Part shown: positions 34,109 through 42,702 of the stretch, in pieces | Position numbering within the stretch: position 1 is the stretch's first letter | Layout: the number at the start of each line of letters is the position of its first letter | NCBI GenBank assembly: GCA_035547425.1 | Contig: DASZUU010000051.1 | Location: forward strand, 62,001 to 126,000 | Direction: 5' to 3' | Source of the DNA: Alloacidobacterium sp035547425 | GTDB lineage: Bacteria; Acidobacteriota; Terriglobia; Terriglobales; Acidobacteriaceae | Length of the DNA: 64,000 nucleotides | Notes under the pieces: model-generated | Told to the model about the DNA's origin: nothing | What the model saw: only the letters and a program-made list of their open reading frames with translations | Database searches by the model: none | Position numbers and translations under genes: made by a program

Positions 34109-34390
34109 ATGAGCGCCAATACATCGCACAGCGTTTCCAGAAGCAGATTCGAATTCGAGGAAAACGGCGAAACCGCCTGGCTCGAATTTGAAACCGACAG
34201 CCAGGGCTGGATCACGCTTCTGCACACAGAAGTGCCGTCCGCGCTGCGCGGGCGCGGCATCGCCGGCATACTCGCCAAAACCGCGCTCGACTATGCCCGG
34301 GAAAACAACTTGAAGGTCGACCTGATTTGCCCGGCAGCCTATGCCTACGTGCAAAAGCATCCTGAATATCAGGACCTGATCGGCAAATAA
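34109..34390 (+). CDS. Small GNAT-like N-acetyltransferase (YjdJ / GCN5-related type)
   Basis: A 93-aa protein starts 2 nt after the uvrB stop, so the two are probably co-transcribed. The motif VPSALRGRGIAGILAKTALDYA is the acetyl-CoA pyrophosphate loop of the compact GNAT family (PF14542 type), and YVQKHPEY fits its end. These small proteins consist of little more than the core fold. Substrate is unknown. Confidence 0.85.
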   Translation: MSANTSHSVSRSRFEFEENGETAWLEFETDSQGWITLLHTEVPSALRGRGIAGILAKTALDYARENNLKVDLICPAAYAYVQKHPEYQDLIGK

Positions 34391-34525
34391 AGCCCTCGGC
34401 GAAGAGATTCTGTATCCCGTAAACAGCATCCGGGCGTCCGGTCGTTTGCCGGGGGACGAAACACGATGCGACAATAAGAAGTTCACCGGACAATTTCATT
34501 CTGGACTGGTGCTGCGAACACATCT

Positions 34526-36592
34526 ATGCCTGCATTTGGAAGCTTCGCTCTCCTGCTAGCGCTGGCCCTCAGCGGCTACAACCTTCTCGCGGGCGCCATT
34601 GCGCTGCGCCAGCTGGCTACCGGCGCCCGTGGACGCATCTCGCCCGAACGTCTGGCGGAAACCGCTCGCCGCGCTGGAATCGGCAGCTTTTTCGCCGTCA
34701 CCTGCGCAGCCTTCGCGCTGGTATGGGCGGCATTCACCAACGACTTCTCCGTCTCCTACATCCTGCACCATTCCAACCGCGATCTCCCCGGCGCCTACAA
34801 ATTCGCCGCGCTTTGGTCCGGGCAGGAAGGCTCTCTGCTCCTGTGGGCATGGCTGCTGGCAACGTACGGCTTCGTCCTCCGCATTCGCCATAAAGTCGAT
34901 GTCAAGCTCACCGCCTACGCTTCCACCATCCTTGCCGGAATCCAGATATTCTTCCTCCTGCTGCTGAACTTCGCCGCGCCGCCATTCGCGCTGGTCGCAG
35001 GCACTGTCCCGCAGGACGGCTTCGGCCTCAATCCCCTGCTGCAATATCCCGAGATGGTCATCCATCCGCCCATGCTCTATCTCGGATACGTCGGCTTCAG
35101 CGTTCCCTTCGCCTTCGCGCTCGGCGCGCTCATGATGCGCTACCCCGGCGAAAAGTGGATTCACATCACCCGCCGCTGGACCATGGTCACCTGGCTTTTC
35201 CTCACCTGCGGCATCTTCCTCGGCGCGCACTGGGCCTACTCCGTGCTCGGATGGGGCGGCTACTGGGGCTGGGACCCGGTCGAGAACGCCTCGCTCATGC
35301 CGTGGCTCACCGGTACCGCGTTTCTGCACTCGGTCATGATGCAGGAAAAGCGCGGCATGATGAAGAACTGGAACGTCTGGCTCATCTTCTCGACCTTCGC
35401 CCTCTCCATCCTCGGTACCCTGCTCACGCGCTCCGGGCTGGTTAGCTCTGTTCACGCCTTCGCGCAGTCCTCTATCGGCACATGGTTCTGGGCGTTTCTG
35501 ATTATCGTGCTCGCCGTCTGCATCTTCACTTTCATCCTGCAGCGCGATCACCTCAAGTCCGAGCACAAGCTCGAATCGCTCGTCTCCCGCGAGTCGAGCT
35601 TCCTCTTCAATAACCTCGTTCTGCTGGCCGCCTGCTTCACCGTTCTGTGGGGCACGCTCTTCCCTGTCATCTCGGAATATGTGCAGGGCAACAAGGTCAC
35701 CGTCGGCGCGCCTTTCTATAACCGCGTTGCCGTGCCCATCGGAATCTTCCTGCTCTTCCTCACCGGCATCGGCCCCATACTCGCGTGGCGCAGCACATCT
35801 TTTAAGAGCATCCGCAAGAACTTCATCTTGCCGGCAGTTGCCGGCCTGGTGACCGCGGTTGTCCTCATGATCTGCGGCGTTCAACCATGGAAAGACTGGA
35901 ATCAAGGGCAGGGCTCGTTCTACTCGCTTATCGCCTGGTCACTGGCCGCGCTCGTCACCACTGCCGTCGGTGCCGAATTCCTGCGCGGTGCAGGGGTCAT
36001 CGCCCGCCACACTGGGCAGAACCTCTTCGCCTCCATGATCCAGCTCACCCGCCGCAACACCCGCCGCTATGGCGGATACATCGTTCACTTCGGCGTCGTC
36101 GTCATCTTCATCGGCCTCGCAGGCTCGGCTTTCAACCAAAGCCAGGAGCAGGAGCTCAACTTCAAGCAAAGCATGAAGATGGGGCCCTATCGCATCGAGT
36201 GCCTCGACTACTCGCAGGACACCAATCCCAACTACGACACTGAGTACGCCATCCTCGACGTCTATCGCGGCGGGAAAAAGATCACCCAGCTCGCGCCTGA
36301 GCGCCGCTTCTATCAGGCCAGCCAGACTACATCCACCATCGTCGCCAATCATTCAACGCTCGCGTGGGACCTCTATGTTATCTACGCCGGCAAAGATCCT
36401 GACACCGGCCAGCCCATCATCAAAATCTTCTTGAATCCTCTCGTCGCGTGGATATGGATTGGCGTCGTCATCGTCATCCTCGGCACCTTCGTCGCCCTTA
36501 CGCCAAACATGACCGCAGCTCTGGCCGCCAGCCGCAGCCGCGTGCCTGCAGGCGAAGCGCCGGAGCTGGCCATGAGCAAAGGTGGCGACTGA
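34526..36592 (+). CDS. ccmF: Cytochrome c-type biogenesis protein CcmF
   Basis: This 688-aa polytopic membrane protein is part of the System I heme lyase that joins heme to apocytochrome c. The tryptophan-rich WWD motif is present as WGGYWGWDPVENASLMPWL, with conserved GSLLLWAW and periplasmic His positions. About 15 hydrophobic segments are seen. It overlaps ccmH (TGATG) and begins a ccmF-ccmH-ccmI-like run. No ccmE or ccmABC appears inside the window. Confidence 0.95.
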   Translation: MPAFGSFALLLALALSGYNLLAGAIALRQLATGARGRISPERLAETARRAGIGSFFAVTCAAFALVWAAFTNDFSVSYILHHSNRDLPGAYKFAALWSGQEGSLLLWAWLLATYGFVLRIRHKVDVKLTAYASTILAGIQIFFLLLLNFAAPPFALVAGTVPQDGFGLNPLLQYPEMVIHPPMLYLGYVGFSVPFAFALGALMMRYPGEKWIHITRRWTMVTWLFLTCGIFLGAHWAYSVLGWGGYWGWDPVENASLMPWLTGTAFLHSVMMQEKRGMMKNWNVWLIFSTFALSILGTLLTRSGLVSSVHAFAQSSIGTWFWAFLIIVLAVCIFTFILQRDHLKSEHKLESLVSRESSFLFNNLVLLAACFTVLWGTLFPVISEYVQGNKVTVGAPFYNRVAVPIGIFLLFLTGIGPILAWRSTSFKSIRKNFILPAVAGLVTAVVLMICGVQPWKDWNQGQGSFYSLIAWSLAALVTTAVGAEFLRGAGVIARHTGQNLFASMIQLTRRNTRRYGGYIVHFGVVVIFIGLAGSAFNQSQEQELNFKQSMKMGPYRIECLDYSQDTNPNYDTEYAILDVYRGGKKITQLAPERRFYQASQTTSTIVANHSTLAWDLYVIYAGKDPDTGQPIIKIFLNPLVAWIWIGVVIVILGTFVALTPNMTAALAASRSRVPAGEAPELAMSKGGD

Positions 36593-37056
36593 TGCGCAAG
36601 CTGTTTCGCCTCTCGCAGGCAGGGCTCATCGTTCTTCTGGCAGTTTTCACCATGGGCTCGGCAAACAATGCCGTTCGCTACAACGACCTCGGCCACAAGA
36701 TGATGTGCGTCTGTGGCTGCGGCCAGGTCCTGATCGAATGCAATCACCTCGGCTGCCCCGATTCCGATGGCGAATTGTCCGAGTTGCGCGCCGCATTAAG
36801 CCAGGGCAAGGGCGATACCGAAATCCTCGAGGCCTTTCAGGCGAAATACGGACCCACCGTCCTCGCCGCGCCCATGCTGACAAAGTTCAACATCGTAGCC
36901 TGGGTCGTGCCGCCTCTGGTCCTGCTGCTCGGCATCGGCGTCACCTTCGCATTGGTCCGTAAATGGAAGCTCCGCACCGTCGCCATGCCCGCCGCATCCG
37001 AAGTACACGGCTTCGACCGCATCCGCGACCAGATTCGCAAGGAGACAGAATTATGA
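36592..37056 (+). CDS. ccmH: CcmH/CycL-type cytochrome c maturation protein
   Basis: The 154-aa product has an N-terminal signal or anchor (LIVLLAVFTMGSA), a redox motif MMCVCGCGQVLIECNHLGC, and a C-terminal TM (VVPPLVLLLGIGVTFALV). CcmH proteins reduce the apocytochrome CxxCH thiols in the periplasm. The usual LRCxxC form is replaced by a three-cysteine CxCxC plus a fourth Cys, seen in CcmH of several non-proteobacteria. It overlaps both ccmF and the next gene by one to four bases. Confidence 0.88.
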   Translation: MRKLFRLSQAGLIVLLAVFTMGSANNAVRYNDLGHKMMCVCGCGQVLIECNHLGCPDSDGELSELRAALSQGKGDTEILEAFQAKYGPTVLAAPMLTKFNIVAWVVPPLVLLLGIGVTFALVRKWKLRTVAMPAASEVHGFDRIRDQIRKETEL

Positions 37057-37340
37057 GCACTATCGCCTGTGGCCTCTTGCTGATCGGTATCTTCATCTAC
37101 GTCTTTTACCCGGAGAAAAAAGTAGAAGCGCAGGTGCAGAAAACGCGCCTCGATTTCCTGCGCGAGCGCAAGGAAGTTCTATACGATAACCTGCGCGACC
37201 TGAACTTTGAATACCGCGCCGGAAAATATCCGGAAGAAGACTATGCCGCCCAGCGAGCCGCGCTCGAAAACGAAGCTGCCGAAGTCGTCGCAGAAATGGA
37301 CCTGCTCGAACGCCAGTCGCTGCACAGAGCCCCCGCATAA
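37053..37340 (+). CDS. CcmI-like short membrane protein
   Basis: ATG at 37053 overlaps the ccmH stop (ATGA). The 95-aa product has one TM (IACGLLLIGIFIYVFYP) and a helical segment with LRDLNFEYRAGKYPEEDYAAQRAALE, which resembles the N-terminal part of CcmI/CycH without its TPR domain. A role in guiding apocytochrome to the heme lyase is inferred from context. The EEDYxxQxAALE motif recurs at the end of the protein at 37512-38777. Confidence 0.75.
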   Translation: MSTIACGLLLIGIFIYVFYPEKKVEAQVQKTRLDFLRERKEVLYDNLRDLNFEYRAGKYPEEDYAAQRAALENEAAEVVAEMDLLERQSLHRAPA

Positions 37341-37355
37341 GCATTCTCTAATACC

Positions 37356-37467
37356 TTGTCATCCTGAGCACCGCGAAGGACCTGCTTTTCGCTTCGGTTA
37401 CCCGCAACGCATCGCGTGAGCCGGTAAGAAGCAGGTCCTTGGTTACAAAGCTCTTCAGGATGACAAA
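37356..37467. repeat. Inverted pair of the GTCATCCTGAG / GGTCCTT dispersed repeat
   Basis: GTCATCCTGAGC...GAAGGACCTGCTTT (from about 37358) is followed, after about 40 nt, by its complement AAGCAGGTCCTT...CAGGATGAC (to about 37465), forming a long imperfect hairpin between the ccmI-like gene and the next. Another copy lies at 16031-16066. Such units are probably non-autonomous REP-like repeats. Confidence 0.65.
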
Positions 37468-37511
37468 ACCTTTGTGGAAGTCTGTAGAATTGCGGTAAAG
37501 AAAGCACCTTC

Positions 37512-38777
37512 ATGACATCGACCGCCAAATTGCGCCTGAGCGCCCTGACGCTCGCTCTCCTCACCGCCGCCATCCCATCACTCGCCGCAACTGTAACCGG
37601 AACAGTGACGAATAAGACCGTCAACAAGCCTTCCGCCGGGGACGATGTCGTGCTGATCGCCTTCGGCCAGGGCATGCAGGAAGCGGGGCGCACCAAAACC
37701 GATGCCCAGGGCCACTACTCCATCAATGTGCCCGACAACGGCATGCACCTCATCCGTGTCGATCACCAGAAGGCAGCTTACTTCCAGCCCATGCAGCCCG
37801 GCACCACTACCGTCAATGTCGACGTCTACGACGTTCTCGCCAAGGTACCCGGCGTAAGCACCGAAGCCGATGTCATGCGCGTCGAAACCGATCCGCAGGG
37901 CCTGCACGTCATCGAGAATTACTTCGTCAAGAACGACTCCAATCCGCCAAAGACGCAGTTCAGTCCGCGCGCCTATGAAATCTACCTGCCGCCCGACGCC
38001 CGCATCGAAGGCTCGGCGGCCATGGGGCCCGGCGGCATGCCGGTTTCCTCTTCGCCCGTCCCCACCGGCGAAAAAGGCTATTACGCCTTCGTTTTTCCCG
38101 TGCGCCCCGGCGAAACGCGCTTTCAGGTCAGCTATCATCTGCCCTACAGCGGCAGCTTCAACTTCACTCCGAAAGTCTCTCTGCCCACGCAGAACGTCGC
38201 CATCATCCTGCCCAACAGCATGAAATTCGCAAGCACCGGCGGCGCCGTCAGCTTCCAGCCCATCAACGACGGCTCGACAAACTCGCAGACCTTCCTCGCC
38301 CGCAATGTCACTCCCTCGCAGGCCCTCGCCTTCACCGTCTCCGGCACCGGTTCCATGCCGCGTGAAGCCCAGGCGCAGGGACAAGGCGAGCAGAGCGCAG
38401 GGCCCGAAGCCGGACAACCCTCCGCAGCCAACGACACGCGTCCCGGCGGCGGTCTCGGCAACCCCATCGACACGCCCGACCCGCTCAACAAATACAAGTG
38501 GTGGATTCTGAGCGGCCTCGCGCTCGTCCTCGCGGCAGCCGCGGCCTTTCTGCTTCGCGCCAAGCCGGAAGCAGCCTCTTCCGCAAGCGCTCCGGCTCCC
38601 ACAGCGCCGCCCGCCAACGCGCAAGGCGATCTTCTCGCTACGCTGAAAGATGAATTATTCGCACTCGAAACCGAGCGGCTGGAAGGCAGGCTGACAGAAG
38701 AGGACTACCTTACACAAAAAGCCGCTCTGGAGACAGTCTTGCGGCGAGCCCTGGCGCGGCAAACCGTGCCCAGCTAA
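37512..38777 (+). CDS. Carboxypeptidase-regulatory-domain membrane protein linked to ccm cluster
   Basis: This 421-aa protein has a signal peptide (ALTLALLTAAIPSLAA), a CarboxypepD_reg-like beta-sandwich (TVTGTVTNKTVNKPSAGDDVVLIAF), a second beta domain, a Gln/Gly/Pro-rich linker, one TM (WWILSGLALVLAAAAAFLLRA) and a cytoplasmic helix with EEDYLTQKAALE. That end is close to the motif in the neighbouring CcmI-like protein. A role in cytochrome maturation or assembly of exported proteins is suggested by position. Function is otherwise unknown. Confidence 0.72.
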   Translation: MTSTAKLRLSALTLALLTAAIPSLAATVTGTVTNKTVNKPSAGDDVVLIAFGQGMQEAGRTKTDAQGHYSINVPDNGMHLIRVDHQKAAYFQPMQPGTTTVNVDVYDVLAKVPGVSTEADVMRVETDPQGLHVIENYFVKNDSNPPKTQFSPRAYEIYLPPDARIEGSAAMGPGGMPVSSSPVPTGEKGYYAFVFPVRPGETRFQVSYHLPYSGSFNFTPKVSLPTQNVAIILPNSMKFASTGGAVSFQPINDGSTNSQTFLARNVTPSQALAFTVSGTGSMPREAQAQGQGEQSAGPEAGQPSAANDTRPGGGLGNPIDTPDPLNKYKWWILSGLALVLAAAAAFLLRAKPEAASSASAPAPTAPPANAQGDLLATLKDELFALETERLEGRLTEEDYLTQKAALETVLRRALARQTVPS

Positions 38778-39007
38778 AAGCCGAAGAATTTTTTCCTGAG
38801 CGCATCTTCGTAAGCAGCTTTCGCCGATTTCGCCTGGTTGCGCGCATCTTCTTCGCGAAAGTGCGCCGCTTCCCATTTGTCAATTTCCAAAACGGAGTGA
38901 TCGCCTGAGGCTAGCGCCTCTTCATCGCGGATCGCGGCAAGCCACGTCTCCACTGCGGCTTTGTATGCTGCCTGTAACAGATCCAGTTCTTTCGAATCGT
39001 CGTTCAT
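38774..39007 (-). CDS. Small acidic helical protein, unknown
   Basis: The ATG at 39007 gives 77 aa (MNDDSKELDLLQAAYKAAVE...), almost all charged helix, ending ALRKKFFGF. The frame is open further upstream, but those codons look like antisense noise. No family was recognised. The stop region overlaps the end of the gene at 37512 by 4 nt, so the genes converge closely. Confidence 0.55.
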   Translation of the reverse strand: MNDDSKELDLLQAAYKAAVETWLAAIRDEEALASGDHSVLEIDKWEAAHFREEDARNQAKSAKAAYEDALRKKFFGF

Positions 39008-39069
39008 ATGGTCGCTCCGAGCAGCAAGCATAGCGAGGCAATATGAACAGATTGCAAACCGGCAGAGAA

Positions 39070-39390
39070 TTACTGCACGTTGAAATTCGCGCCCACAACG
39101 ATACCGTCGCCCGTTGTCACCAGCTGCATCTCCGGAGCAGGCAGCGATGCGCCACTCGCCCGCTTCAGCGCAAACTTGGTCAGCGACCTTTCGCACAGCC
39201 CCGAGCTGCCCTGCCCGGTCGAATCGATCACGATCGGCGCATTCGCCACGCCCTGCGCACAAAAAGCAATGTGCACCGTTCCGTGATAATCGCTGGGCAC
39301 AACAATCCCGGGATCGGAGGCGCAGGCAGAAGCTACTGCAACAAGCAGGGGTATAGCCAGCAAAAACCTGTATTGGAGGTTCTTTATCAT
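39070..39390 (-). CDS. Small predicted lipoprotein
   Basis: Reading from ATG at 39390 gives 106 aa with a lipobox signal (FLLAIPLLVAVASAC), so the mature protein would begin at a lipid-modified Cys. The mature part is a small beta-rich domain with two more Cys (FCAQG, GLCERS). An upstream ATG adds an unlikely basic lead. No family was recognised. Confidence 0.6.
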   Translation of the reverse strand: MIKNLQYRFLLAIPLLVAVASACASDPGIVVPSDYHGTVHIAFCAQGVANAPIVIDSTGQGSSGLCERSLTKFALKRASGASLPAPEMQLVTTGDGIVVGANFNVQ

Positions 39391-39550
39391 CGTGGTTTTG
39401 GGGTTATTTCGTTGAATCTTGTTCCAGCTTATCCGCTTAGGCTGCAATCAGCAACAAAACAGAATATGCGCCCCCTCGTCATTCATAATCCCCACCACGG
39501 AACAAAATTTCCGCAGCCCAAAGACGATACAATCAGGGTTCGGATCACTC

Positions 39551-41491
39551 ATGGCGTATCAGGTTCTAGCTAGAAAGTATCGTCCTCAGCGTTTCGGCGA
39601 TGTCGTCGGGCAGGAACATGTCACCCGCACCCTGCTCAACGCGCTCGAGCAAGGCAGAATCGCCCACGGTTACATCTTCAGCGGCCATCGCGGCATCGGC
39701 AAAACCACCATCGCCCGCATTCTGGCCATGGCGCTCAACTGCCGTACCGCCATCGGTTCCGCCGAGCGCCCCACGCCCGAGCCCTGCGGCGTCTGCGATT
39801 CCTGCACCGAAATCCGCGCCGGCAATGCCGTCGATGTCATCGAGATCGACGCCGCCACCAACCGCGGCATCGACGAAATCCGCGAGCTGCGCGATGCTGC
39901 CCGCTACCGCCCCGCGCGCGATAAATACAAAATCTACATTCTCGACGAAGCGCACCAGATCACCGACGCCGCCTTCAACGCGCTGCTCAAGACGCTCGAA
40001 GAGCCGCCCGAGCACGTCGTCTTCATGATGGCTACCACCCAGCCCGAGGACTTCCCCCAGACCATCCGCTCGCGCTGCCAGCACTTCAGTTTTCACGCCG
40101 TCAAATTCGACGACATCCTCGGCCAGCTCCGCGCCATCGCCGCGCAGGAAAATATTGCCGCCGATGACGCCGCTCTCGCCCTGCTTGCCGAAGCCGGAGA
40201 CGGCTCCATGCGCGATGCCCTCTCCATCATGGACCAGGCCATCGCCTCCGCCCCTCTCATCGATGGCAAAGCAAAGCTCGACGCCGCGCAGATCAGCGAA
40301 CTGATGGGCGCCGTTCCCAATACTGTTTTCGAGCGCCTGCTGGAAGCCGTCAGCGAAAACCAAACCGCTCCCGTCATCGCCGAAATCAACCGCCTCCTCG
40401 ACGCCGGAAACAGCCCTGCCGCCCTCGCCCGTCAGTTCGTCCGCTACCTGCGCAACGTGCTCATGGCGCGCATCGCCGGCCCCGACTCCGAGCTGCTGCA
40501 GATTTCCGCCGACGAGCGCGCCCGCGCCGGTCGTTCCGCAGCGCTTTTTTCCGAAGAAGACCTGACGCGCTTCCTGCAGGTCATGCTGCGCACCTTCGAC
40601 GAGCTGAACTATCGCCAGGAGCAGCGCTTCCATCTCGAGCTCGGACTGGTCAAGCTCGTTCATCTGCAGCGCCTCCTGCCCGTCGAAGAGTTTCTCAGCC
40701 AACTGCCTTCCGGCAGCAGCGGCGCAAAACCATCCGGCAGCGGTGGAAGCGCATTGCCGCGCCCGCCAGCCCGCCCATCGGAGCCCGTCCGTACCGTTCC
40801 CGTCTCGCCGGAGCCGCCGAAACCCGCGTTTTCTCCGTTTGAAGCGGATCGTAATCGCAAGATCACAAACGAGGCGCCCACGCCCATCAAGGCAGCCGCC
40901 GAGCCGGAACTAGCTCCGCGCTCCTTAACGCCGCTCGAGATCACTGCCAGAGCCGCCGAAACCGTCGTAGCCAAGTCTCCCGTAGCCGTTGCCATAGCCG
41001 AAGTGCAGCTCGAAACAACGGCGGGCGCTCTCGCCCTCGCGACCGAGCCCCAAGTGCAAACTGAGACGGAACTGCAAGCCGATTCGCAGCCGGAAACGAA
41101 TTACGATCTCGATCGTATCCGCGATGCCGTCTGCTCTGCGCTCACCGAGAAGGGCCATAACACCGCCGCCGTGCTGCTTGAAAACGGCAAATGGGAACTC
41201 GAAGGCGATACCATTCGCGTGGAAGTCGGCATCAAAAAAACCATGCTCGGCCTCACCATGAACGTCGAGGCTGACAAGATTGCGAAAAATGCTCTTCGGG
41301 CCATCGGCGCCACGCAGAAGCTGCTCGTCGTCCCGGGTGAAGGCGCAGCCGCCAATGGCGCTGCCAGGCCGCGTCCCGCCGTCAGCGGATCCGTACAGGC
41401 AATCGCGCTCGAAAACCCTCTGGTCAAGCAGGCCATCGAACTTTTTTCCGCCGAAGTGCGCAGCGTGCTCGACCTGAGGGATAAGGAATAA
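39551..41491 (+). CDS. dnaX: DNA polymerase III subunits gamma/tau
   Basis: ATG at 39551 starts MAYQVLARKYRPQRFGDVVGQ, the standard start of DnaX. The 646-aa product has Walker A SGHRGIGKTT (44-53), a four-Cys zinc site including CGVCDSC, DEAH box LDEAHQIT, and sensor region. It is the clamp-loader ATPase of the replicase. A long Pro/Ser/Ala-rich linker and C-terminal domain (residues 370-646) suit the tau form. It is followed 9 nt later by ybaB, the usual dnaX-ybaB-recR order. Confidence 0.96.
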   Translation: MAYQVLARKYRPQRFGDVVGQEHVTRTLLNALEQGRIAHGYIFSGHRGIGKTTIARILAMALNCRTAIGSAERPTPEPCGVCDSCTEIRAGNAVDVIEIDAATNRGIDEIRELRDAARYRPARDKYKIYILDEAHQITDAAFNALLKTLEEPPEHVVFMMATTQPEDFPQTIRSRCQHFSFHAVKFDDILGQLRAIAAQENIAADDAALALLAEAGDGSMRDALSIMDQAIASAPLIDGKAKLDAAQISELMGAVPNTVFERLLEAVSENQTAPVIAEINRLLDAGNSPAALARQFVRYLRNVLMARIAGPDSELLQISADERARAGRSAALFSEEDLTRFLQVMLRTFDELNYRQEQRFHLELGLVKLVHLQRLLPVEEFLSQLPSGSSGAKPSGSGGSALPRPPARPSEPVRTVPVSPEPPKPAFSPFEADRNRKITNEAPTPIKAAAEPELAPRSLTPLEITARAAETVVAKSPVAVAIAEVQLETTAGALALATEPQVQTETELQADSQPETNYDLDRIRDAVCSALTEKGHNTAAVLLENGKWELEGDTIRVEVGIKKTMLGLTMNVEADKIAKNALRAIGATQKLLVVPGEGAAANGAARPRPAVSGSVQAIALENPLVKQAIELFSAEVRSVLDLRDKE

Positions 41492-41500
41492 GATTTTGAA

Positions 41501-41830
41501 ATGATGAACCCACTCAAAATTCAGGAAATGCTCTCGCAAGCAAAACAGATGCAGGAACAAATGCAGGAAAAGCTTGCCCAGACCGTTGTCGAAGCATCCT
41601 CCGGCGGCGGCGCTGTCACCGTTAAAATGAACGGCCAAAAGCAGGTTCTCAAGGTCACCATCGATCCCAGCGCCGTCGCCGGTCTCAGCGGCAACGCCGC
41701 CGATGTAGAAATGCTCGAAGACCTGGTCGCCGCCGCCTTCAACGAAGCCGGACGCCGAGCCGACGAAGCCATCAAATCCAGTGCCTCTGCCATGCTCGGC
41801 GGCCTCAATCTCCCCCCAGGACTCCTCTAA
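41501..41830 (+). CDS. YbaB/EbfC nucleoid-associated protein
   Basis: The 109-aa product (ATG 41501 or 41504) has the Gln/Met-rich helix MLSQAKQMQEQMQEKLAQ and the conserved core VEASSGGGAVTVKMNG, ending LGGLNLPPGLL. The dimer binds DNA without strong sequence need and may mark stalled replication or repair sites. Location between dnaX and recR is conserved in bacteria. Confidence 0.93.
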   Translation: MMNPLKIQEMLSQAKQMQEQMQEKLAQTVVEASSGGGAVTVKMNGQKQVLKVTIDPSAVAGLSGNAADVEMLEDLVAAAFNEAGRRADEAIKSSASAMLGGLNLPPGLL

Positions 41831-41835
41831 TCTCG

Positions 41836-42301
41836 ATGGAAGAGTTCACCCTCCGCGCAGCCACACCGGACGATGCCGCCACGATTGCCTGCCACCGCGC
41901 CGCCATGTTTCAGGATATGGGCCTCGTCACACCCGACGAATACGAGCAACTACGCAGCGCTACCGAACCATGGGTCGCCGAGGCTCTCGCAAGAAAACAA
42001 TATGTTGGTTGGCTCATGGAAGATTCAACAAGCAGTCATTGCAGGCGCCGGCGTACTGCTGCGCGAGCAATTCCCTATTCCCGGCTGCTATCGCGTCGGC
42101 ATTTGGGCGCACATCATGAATGTCTACACGGTACCCGCATATCGCAGACAAGGCTTGGCGCGAAAGCTGTTGCTGCACATACTGTCATGGTGCGACTCTA
42201 AAAGTATCGATCAGATCACCCTCACCGCTTCCAACGAAGGCCGTCCGCTCTATGACTCTCTCGGATTCAAGCAAACCGCTGACATGCGATTTATCCGATA
42301 G
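41836..42301 (+). pseudogene. GNAT acetyltransferase broken by a frameshift
   Basis: The first frame from 41836 gives MEEFTLRAATPDDAATIACH and runs to about QYVGWLMED near 42025; beyond that only the next frame makes sense (QQAVIAGAGVLLREQ, then VPAYRRQGLARKLLLHIL, the acetyl-CoA loop, and LYDSLGFKQTADMRFI). Joining needs a +1 shift within about 42015-42035. The whole would be a normal GNAT of about 155 aa. It may be a true pseudogene or a sequence error; the spot has no long homopolymer, which makes an error less obvious. Confidence 0.75.
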
Positions 42302-42702
42302 GGCACGGAGCATAATCCACGATAACCATCATGCTTAAAGAACCTCAGTGGTGTCCCATCCTGAGGCACAGCCGAAGATGGGGTAAGTTCTGTCAAGCCT
42401 CTGTCCCAAGAAGAAAACCCCCAACCGCAGCAATACAAAACAAATAAACCATTCCACCAGTTGGCATAGTATTACTTGCCTGAATTGATGAAATAGAGAA
42501 AGAGAGGCCCACCGACGAGTGGGCATCATTAATTTTAAATAGATTAAGAGTGAAATCTAAAGTAATACAACATATAAAGATACTAAATAATTGTACGTAC
42601 ATAATTTACGTACAGAATTAAAGTCGTGATAAAGCGGAGCAGCCAAGGGCGGACGTGGCAAAGCAAACCGAATCCTGCTAAAAACAGCGGAGAGGTATCG
42701 CT
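42302..42702. other. AT-rich island within the dnaX-ybaB-recR operon
   Basis: This 401-nt stretch has no supported intact gene. The part 42440-42640 is strikingly AT-rich against its GC-rich neighbours. It contains the inverted repeat TGTACGTA / TACGTACA (42592-42614), a weak copy of the dispersed repeat (TCCCATCCTGAGG, 42353-42365), and on the minus strand a scrap reading MVYLFCIAAVGGFLLG (42430s-42480s), like the first helix of an MFS sugar transporter. It looks like decayed foreign DNA. Confidence 0.45.

Noticed and set aside
34556..35905. 449-aa minus-strand frame opposite ccmF
   Set aside because: Antisense to an unmistakable CcmF with WWD motif; composition (Glu/Gly/Arg-rich, no hydrophobic core) is artefactual.
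39566..40702. 378-aa minus-strand frame opposite dnaX
   Set aside because: Shadow of the dnaX ATPase domain; Gly/Asp/Val-rich without motifs.
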